From NCBI GenBank assembly GCA_002441555.1, contig DJWK01000034.1, positions 1 to 18,154 of the forward strand: 18,154 nucleotides of DNA, read 5' to 3'. This document shows, piece after piece, positions 13,045 through 18,154 of this stretch. Within the stretch, counting starts at the first letter, position 1; each line of letters begins with the position of its first letter. The DNA comes from Thermodesulfobacteriaceae bacterium UBA6232 (GTDB lineage Bacteria; Desulfobacterota; Thermodesulfobacteria; Thermodesulfobacteriales; Thermodesulfobacteriaceae). A program made the translations under genes and the position numbers. The notes under the pieces are model-generated. The model saw nothing but the letters and a program-made list of their open reading frames with translations, ran no database searches and was not told the origin of the DNA.

Positions 13045-13629
13045 ATGAAGAGGATTTTGTTTATTTTAGGCTTATTTTTTATTACTTCTTGTGCTAAAAA
13101 GGAAGTTCCACCTATTATAGAGGCTCCTCAAAGTTCTCCTCAAGTGGAAACCAAAAAAGAGGAGATATCTCCTTCAAAGGCCCCTGAAGAAAAGGAACTT
13201 GCAAAGGTTTTAGGCGAAGAAGAAAAAGGTATTAAAGAGGAATTGTCAGGAAAAGGAGATAGAGAACACTGGAAGTTATATGGAAGATCAACCCCTCCGC
13301 TTTTTGCTATTTTCTTTGATTATGATGATTTTTCAATTAGAGATGATATGTGGGATAGAATAAAAGCCAATGCCAAATATTTGCTTGAAAATCCAGGTGT
13401 AAAAGTTGAACTTCAGGGTAATTGTGATGAGAGGGGAACCAACGAATACAATCTTGCCCTTGGAATGAAAAGAGCTCTTGAGGTAAAAAAAGTGCTTGTA
13501 AAATTGGGAGTAGATGAAAATAGAATTAATGTAATAAGTTTTGGGGAAGAGAAGCCTTTATGCACCGAAAGTGATGAATCATGTTGGGCAATAAATAGAA
13601 GAGTTGATTTTGTTATTAAAAATTTCTGA
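13045..13629 (+). CDS. pal: Peptidoglycan-associated lipoprotein Pal (OmpA domain)
   Basis: The 194-aa outer-membrane lipoprotein has a lipoprotein signal ending FFITSC, with Cys16 as the lipid anchor. A Pro/Lys/Glu-rich linker (18-75) follows, then an OmpA peptidoglycan-binding domain (86-194). The Pal signature is visible: IFFDYDDFSI, VELQGNCDERGTNEYNLALG (121-140), then RALEVKKVLVKLGV and ISFGEEKPLC...WAINRRVDFVI. Cys173 and Cys180 may form a disulphide in the periplasm. Pal links the outer membrane to peptidoglycan with the Tol system; no tol gene is in the window. A strong ribosome site, AAAGGGAGG, precedes the ATG. ompH follows by 12 bases. Confidence 0.93.
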   Translation: MKRILFILGLFFITSCAKKEVPPIIEAPQSSPQVETKKEEISPSKAPEEKELAKVLGEEEKGIKEELSGKGDREHWKLYGRSTPPLFAIFFDYDDFSIRDDMWDRIKANAKYLLENPGVKVELQGNCDERGTNEYNLALGMKRALEVKKVLVKLGVDENRINVISFGEEKPLCTESDESCWAINRRVDFVIKNF

Positions 13630-13641
13630 GGAGGAAAGGAG

Positions 13642-14235
13642 ATGATGAGAAAATCTGGTCTTCTTTTAGTGGTAAGCCTTTTCCTATTGTTTCAAATTTC
13701 CATGGCCGTTGCACAAACTAATACACAGGGAGTTAAAATCGGTGTGATTGATATAAAAAGGGTTATAAATGTCTCAAAGTATGGACAGGAGGTTATGGAA
13801 AAACTTCAGAAAAAATATGAGGAGCTTCAAGCAAAACTTGAAGCAAAAACAAAAGAGCTTGAGGCTTTAAAAGATGAAATTGAAAAGAAAGGACAACTCT
13901 GGTCTCAAGAGGTAAGAGAAAAAAAACAGAGTGAATATCAAAAAAAATTGAGAGAACTTAAAACCCTCCAGGAGGATGCTCAATTTGAAATGCAGGAATA
14001 CGAAAGAAAACTTCTTGATCCTGTATTCAAAGAGCTTGAAGTAGTTATTAAAGACTATGTTGAAAAAGAAAAATTTGACTTAATTCTTGAAAAAACGCAA
14101 CCTGGAATTTATTATGCCTCCCCAAGAATTGATCTTTCTCCAGTTATTGTGGATCTTTTTAATAAACACTATGAAGAAAAAAAGGGAGTAAAAACAGAAA
14201 GCCAACCCAAAAAAGAGGAACCCAAGAAAAAATAA
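13642..14235 (+). CDS. OmpH/Skp family periplasmic chaperone
   Basis: The 197-aa protein has a signal peptide (hydrophobic 6-20, cleavage after about A24 in MAVAQ). It then has the family start VKIGVIDIKRVINVSKYGQEV (31-51), a long charged coiled coil (about 55-115) forming the chaperone arms, and the return strand FDLILEKTQPGIYYASPRIDLS (135-156). A Lys/Glu-rich tail ends it. Skp-type chaperones carry unfolded outer-membrane proteins across the periplasm. GGAGGAAAGGAG lies just before ATGATG, so either ATG (13642 or 13645) could be used. It is adjacent to pal and followed after three bases by glucokinase. Confidence 0.9.
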   Translation: MMRKSGLLLVVSLFLLFQISMAVAQTNTQGVKIGVIDIKRVINVSKYGQEVMEKLQKKYEELQAKLEAKTKELEALKDEIEKKGQLWSQEVREKKQSEYQKKLRELKTLQEDAQFEMQEYERKLLDPVFKELEVVIKDYVEKEKFDLILEKTQPGIYYASPRIDLSPVIVDLFNKHYEEKKGVKTESQPKKEEPKKK

Positions 14236-14238
14236 GTC

Positions 14239-15189
14239 TTGACAAAAAATAATATTATTATTGGAGATATAGGGGGCACAAAATCTCGCTTTGTCTGTCT
14301 TCCCAATATAAAATCTGAATTTAAAGAAATAAAAGTTTACATAAATTCAAATTACTCTTCCTTTGAGAAGGTTTTTTCTGAGTATCTTAAGAGTGCTGCT
14401 ATCAAAGAGAAAAATATTTTATTACTTGCTGTTGCAGGCCCAGTAATTAAGGGTGAGGCCTTTCTTACCAATCTTTCTTGGAAAATTTCCATAAAGGATA
14501 TAAAGAAGGAGTTTCAATTTAAAAAGATTTTCTTGGTGAATGATCTTTATGCTCTTTCTGGATGTGTTTTTCATCTTAGGAAAAGTGATTTAAAGCCAAT
14601 TAAAAAAGCTCCTTCTAATAAAACTTATCCTAAGGCTTTTCTTGCCCCTGGAACAGGTTTGGGGCTTTCTTTTTTAATTTCAAAAAATCCGCTAAAAATA
14701 TTACCTTCAGAAGGTGGGCATATACCCTTTTCACCTCAAAATGAAGAAGAATACGAATTTCTCAAATTTTTAAAAACTAAAAATAAACCCCAAACTTATG
14801 AAGAAGCCCTTTCTGGAAGAGGCCTTTCCAACTGGTATGCCTTTTATACGGGAAAAGAGCTTTCACCCGAAGATATAACAGAGAGGGCAAAAAATGGAGA
14901 AAAGGAGGCCATAAAGGTTATAAAAAAATTTTTTGAACTTCTTGGAAGAAGGTGCTATGAAATTTCCGTTTCCCTTCAGCCCTTTGGAGGTATTTATCTT
15001 GCAGGTGGTGTTCTTGAAGCCCTAAGAGAATTTTTTGAGCAAAAAGATATTATTCAGGGTTTTTATGAAAATTTTTATTTTTTTGAACACATGAAAAAAC
15101 TGCTTGAAAATATCCCTATCTATTTAATTCTTCATCCCTTTCCAGTTCTTTTAGGAGCTCTGACCATTCTCCATAGCCGATTAAAATAA
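14239..15189 (+). CDS. glk: Glucokinase (ROK-unrelated Glk family)
   Basis: The 316-aa product has the phosphate-binding GDIGGTKSR (9-17), the catalytic Asp in LVNDLYAL (D102), the substrate-binding APGTGLGLSFL (136-146), SEGGH with Glu158, and the late FGGIYLAGGV. This pattern is that of the bacterial glucokinase family, which phosphorylates glucose with ATP at the start of glycolysis. It lacks the ROK zinc motif. The start is a TTG at 14239 with a weak ribosome site, so it probably relies on coupling to ompH three bases upstream. Its last 74 bases overlap the convergent tsaE gene. Confidence 0.88.
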   Translation: MTKNNIIIGDIGGTKSRFVCLPNIKSEFKEIKVYINSNYSSFEKVFSEYLKSAAIKEKNILLLAVAGPVIKGEAFLTNLSWKISIKDIKKEFQFKKIFLVNDLYALSGCVFHLRKSDLKPIKKAPSNKTYPKAFLAPGTGLGLSFLISKNPLKILPSEGGHIPFSPQNEEEYEFLKFLKTKNKPQTYEEALSGRGLSNWYAFYTGKELSPEDITERAKNGEKEAIKVIKKFFELLGRRCYEISVSLQPFGGIYLAGGVLEALREFFEQKDIIQGFYENFYFFEHMKKLLENIPIYLILHPFPVLLGALTILHSRLK

Positions 15190-15586
15190 TTTTCCTTTTC
15201 TGGGGGTCATCAAGGTAATCCAGTTTTATTTCTAAATAATCTGATTTTGGAATTTCAGGAAGTTTTTCTGCCCATTCAATTAGAACGATTGAGGTTGAAA
15301 GATTTTCCCAGATGCCAAGTTCATAAAGGTCTTCTTCGTTAATTCTGTATAGGTCTACATGAAAAACGGGATATTTTCCTTCATAAAGATTCACTATGGC
15401 AAAGGTTGGGCTGGTTACATAAATCTCGGGATCAACCTCTAAACCTTCACAAATCCCCTGAATAAAGGTTGTTTTCCCTGAACCAAGGTCACCGTAAAAA
15501 AGAATTAAATCACCAGGTTTTAAATATTTGGCAAGGGCTCTTCCAAATTGTTTGGTTTCTTCAGGGGAATTACTTATTATTTCCAG
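15116..15586 (-). CDS. tsaE: tRNA threonylcarbamoyladenosine biosynthesis ATPase TsaE
   Basis: The 156-aa protein is the ATPase partner of TsaB/TsaD that helps make t6A37 in tRNAs reading ANN codons. Motifs are Walker A GDLGSGKTT, then YVTSPTFAIVNLYEG, HVDLYRI and VLIEWAEKLPE, all typical of TsaE. The frame has no ATG, GTG or TTG between an upstream TGA and the P loop. The best start is a CTG at 15584-15586, giving (M)EIISNSPEETKQFGRALAKY, which aligns exactly with the usual TsaE N-terminus, and GGGAGGAGG lies just upstream. A later GTG at 15394 would remove the P loop and cannot be right. The 5' end lies inside the M16 peptidase gene and the 3' end overlaps glk. Confidence 0.92.
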   Translation of the reverse strand: MEIISNSPEETKQFGRALAKYLKPGDLILFYGDLGSGKTTFIQGICEGLEVDPEIYVTSPTFAIVNLYEGKYPVFHVDLYRINEEDLYELGIWENLSTSIVLIEWAEKLPEIPKSDYLEIKLDYLDDPQKRKIILIGYGEWSELLKELERDEELNR

Positions 15587-18140
15587 AAGCCTCCTCCCTT
15601 CCGAGAATCAGCAAAAAGGCCTTATCTTCATCAAGATACCTTTCTATAACTTCCTTTACTTCCTTTGATGAGATTTTCTTTAATTCCTCTTCGTATTTTT
15701 GAGAATAATCCCATCCAAGGCCGAGAACCTCATTTACAGCCATATCTTCAGCTTTGGCAATATTGCTCTGAAGGGAAATTCTGTGTCTTCCAAGAAGTCT
15801 GTTCTTGGCCCTTTCAAGCTCTTCTTCTGTTAATCCCTTTTCTTTGATTTCTTTGAGAATTTCAAAAAATCCAGAGATGGCCTCCTTTTCTTTTTCAGGG
15901 GAGCAGGCAATATAGAAAATGAGAACAGATTTTTTGGGATAAAGAAGCATAAAAGAGGTTACCGCATAGGCAAGGGACCTTTCATCTCTTAAGATTCTAA
16001 AAAGCCTTCCGTCTTGGCCAGAAAGGGCTCCATTTAATACCTCAAGGGGGATTCTATCTTTTGAAAGTAATCCAGGAATTTGAAAACCGAGCAAAATCTG
16101 GGTTTGAAAGCTCTCTTTTTTAACTCTTTTTATTTTTTCTTTGGGTTTGGGAGGTTCCTTTTCTTCAATTAATTTTTTCTCGCTTTTTTTCCAATGGGAA
16201 GAAAGGGTTTTTAATTTGTCTTTCATTTCTTCAGGATCAAAATCTCCTGTGATTACAAGGACAGCCCTTTCAGGGGCCACAAATTCAGAATAAAGTTTTT
16301 TTAAGGTTTCAGAGGTAAAAGTAAGGTAAAATTCCTTTGAGCCCGCTTGATTTAAGCCATAAGGATGATCGGGAAAAATACCTTCAAGAAATTCTTTGAT
16401 GGAAAGGGCAAAGGGTTGATCCTCCTGTTGATAAAGGAGAGATAAAAGTTCAGGCCTTGCCTTTTCAATTTCCTCTTGAGAAAAGGCAGGTTCTAAAAGA
16501 ATTTCTTTGAAAAGTTCAAAGACCGTATCAAATTTATTGGAAAGTGAAAGGGCCTTTAAACCGAAGGTATTTCTTCCTGAAAATCCTTTAATTGAAGCAG
16601 AAAGGCTCTCTAAAATTGCAGATATTTCTTCAGCAGAATGTTTTTTTGTTCCCCTTGTCCAGAGAAGAGAGAGAGCCTGAAAGGCCCCATTATTTTCTTT
16701 ATTTTCAAAGCGAAGGCCTCCTGGGAAAACAATGGCCATTCCTATGGTGGGAATATCCCTTCTCGGAAATAAAATAACTTTTAGACCATTTTCCAAGGAA
16801 AGGACCTCGGGCTTTTCTTTTTCAGAAAGGGCTTTTTTGATAATACCTAAATAGGTTTTTTTATCAAAAGAGGCCTTTTCGGAAAGAAAAAGGGAAACCA
16901 TTTTTTGGGGATTTAACCATTTTTCTGCAGCAAGGCGTAAATCTTCAGGTGTTGCCTTTTCAATAACCTCTTTATACCAGAGAAGGTCTTTATAAGTTCC
17001 CCGTGAGAGGTGAAAACTTGCAAGCTGTCTTGAAAGCCCTTCAGCTGTTTCTTGGGCATAAATGAAGGTGGACAATACTTGGGTTTTTGCCCTTTCAAGC
17101 TCCTCTTTAGTGGGACCTTCTTTTTTGAATCTTTCAAGCTCTTTTAGGGTTTCCTCAAGGATTGTTGGAAAATTTTCAGGATCTGCAGTTCCGATTATTT
17201 CAAAAAGACCTGGTCCATCCGGAGTAAAGGCCGAGGCTGAAACAGTTTTAACCAAATTAAGCTTTCTTTTCAGTTTCAAATACAATCTTGAGGATTCTCC
17301 CCCACCAAGAATTTCGGAAACAAGATCCATAAGGGGAGCAGAATCATCATGAATAGACGGTGCAGGAAAGGTAAAGGCAAAATAGGATTCTTTCACCTTT
17401 CTTTCCACCCAGCGAAGTTCAGGCTCGCTCACATAGGGTTCCTCAGGAAAGGAAACCCTTTTAAGGGTTCTTTCAGGAAGCTTAGAAAAATATTTGTCAA
17501 GTTGTTTGTTTAGCTCATCCTCTGAAACAGCTCCTGTGACAATTAAAACCATGTTTTCCGGGGTATAAAAGTGATCAACAAAATAAAAGAGATCCTCCCT
17601 TTTAACTGAGCGAACAGATTTTTCATAGCCTATGATGGGTCTTTTATAGGGATATTTGGTGTAGGAGGCCTTCATAAGTTCTTCATAAAGGACAATCAGG
17701 GGATTATCAAGGCGCATTTTCATTTCTTCAACAACCACTTCCTTTTCCTTTTCAAGCTCTGACGGGTCAAAGTAAGGCTTAAAAACAGCCTGAGAAAGCA
17801 CATCAAGAGCTGTTTCCAAAACCTCAACAGGGCCAACCACATAATAACAGGTTTGATCATAAGAGGTAAAAGCATTTATATAGCCGCCCTTTTCTTCAAC
17901 CCTTCCTGCCACCTCTCCAGGTTTTTGCCCCTCTCCTCCTTTAAAAATCATGTGCTCAATAAGATGGGTAATCCCTGCAACTTCATCCCATTCATATTTA
18001 CTTCCCACCTTTACACAAAGATAAACGGCAACTACTTTTTCCCTTTCAAAGGGCACATAAAGCACAGTAAGGCCAGAGGGCATTTTCTTTTCAACAACCC
18101 TTTCTACAAGAGCCTTTTCAGCATAAAGCCCTTCAGGCAT
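15570..18140 (-). CDS. M16 family zinc metallopeptidase, two-domain fusion
   Basis: The 856-aa protein joins two M16 halves. The first has the inverted zinc motif H59-L-I-E62-H63 in AGITHLIEHMIFKG and a third ligand at E138 or E139 (VVVEEM). The second half (from about 440) has NNGAFQALSLLWTRG where the motif would be, so it is not catalytic. It keeps the LRILRDERSLAYAV block, with the Arg and Tyr that close the chamber in this family. No signal peptide is seen, so it is probably cytoplasmic, unless the true start lies upstream of the window edge. TAGGGGGA lies just before the ATG at 18140. The last bases contain the ribosome site and start of tsaE. Confidence 0.9.
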   Translation of the reverse strand: MPEGLYAEKALVERVVEKKMPSGLTVLYVPFEREKVVAVYLCVKVGSKYEWDEVAGITHLIEHMIFKGGEGQKPGEVAGRVEEKGGYINAFTSYDQTCYYVVGPVEVLETALDVLSQAVFKPYFDPSELEKEKEVVVEEMKMRLDNPLIVLYEELMKASYTKYPYKRPIIGYEKSVRSVKREDLFYFVDHFYTPENMVLIVTGAVSEDELNKQLDKYFSKLPERTLKRVSFPEEPYVSEPELRWVERKVKESYFAFTFPAPSIHDDSAPLMDLVSEILGGGESSRLYLKLKRKLNLVKTVSASAFTPDGPGLFEIIGTADPENFPTILEETLKELERFKKEGPTKEELERAKTQVLSTFIYAQETAEGLSRQLASFHLSRGTYKDLLWYKEVIEKATPEDLRLAAEKWLNPQKMVSLFLSEKASFDKKTYLGIIKKALSEKEKPEVLSLENGLKVILFPRRDIPTIGMAIVFPGGLRFENKENNGAFQALSLLWTRGTKKHSAEEISAILESLSASIKGFSGRNTFGLKALSLSNKFDTVFELFKEILLEPAFSQEEIEKARPELLSLLYQQEDQPFALSIKEFLEGIFPDHPYGLNQAGSKEFYLTFTSETLKKLYSEFVAPERAVLVITGDFDPEEMKDKLKTLSSHWKKSEKKLIEEKEPPKPKEKIKRVKKESFQTQILLGFQIPGLLSKDRIPLEVLNGALSGQDGRLFRILRDERSLAYAVTSFMLLYPKKSVLIFYIACSPEKEKEAISGFFEILKEIKEKGLTEEELERAKNRLLGRHRISLQSNIAKAEDMAVNEVLGLGWDYSQKYEEELKKISSKEVKEVIERYLDEDKAFLLILGREEASGNNK

Positions 18141-18154
18141 AAAAAATCCCCCTA

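Noticed and set aside
15116..15394. 92-aa protein starting at the GTG at 15394
   Set aside because: It is the C-terminal part of TsaE; the frame continues upstream through the Walker A motif to a CTG.

Overview
This is an AT-rich bacterial chromosome segment. It carries clearly Gram-negative envelope genes (a Pal lipoprotein and an OmpH/Skp chaperone) beside core genes (rpmE, prfA, ftsY, tsaE, tRNA-Ser). Lys/Glu-rich proteins, tight gene packing and the gene families present suggest a thermophile of the Thermodesulfobacteriota/Aquificota type, for example Thermodesulfobacterium or Caldimicrobium. That placement is an inference from style and gene content, not a database result.

Region 1 (1-3703) is the accessory highlight. 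The window opens in the leader-distal end of a CRISPR array whose last repeats are decaying. A good sigma-70-type promoter follows, then a tightly packed four-gene operon: a 144-aa Cys-rich protein of possible MazF/PemK fold, a divergent ECF-like sigma factor, a 269-aa protein with a MazF-like region and a C-terminal beta-rich domain, and a Lon-like protease fused to a SAVED domain. The last three match the CalpS/CalpT/CalpL signalling system of type III CRISPR. In that system a cyclic oligonucleotide activates the SAVED-Lon protease, which cuts CalpT and frees the sigma factor. The first gene looks like an additional, undescribed component. No cas gene is in the window, so the Cas10 source of the second messenger must lie elsewhere.

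Region 2 (3704-5923) holds a hypothetical helical protein, a tiny membrane protein and a radical SAM/helix-hairpin-helix protein of the putative DNA modification/repair type. Region 3 (6016-8936) holds rpmE-prfA-Mth938-domain gene and, convergent to them, a secreted FlgO-like protein with a Pro/Tyr/Gln-rich tail. Region 4 (8937-9616) has no convincing gene; it contains three overlapping mini-ORFs and a hairpin.

Region 5 (9575-12056) is tRNA-Ser(UGA), ftsY, an adenylate-kinase-like gene, crcB (fluoride channel) and a DUF190 gene, closely packed and probably one transcription unit. A roughly 400-base gap follows with a relic resembling a prenyltransferase repeat and a long palindrome. Region 6 (12457-15189) holds a Cys-cluster protein, pal, ompH/skp and glucokinase. 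Region 7, on the minus strand, is a two-domain M16 peptidase overlapping tsaE. TsaE appears to start at CTG, and its 3' end overlaps the glucokinase 3' end.
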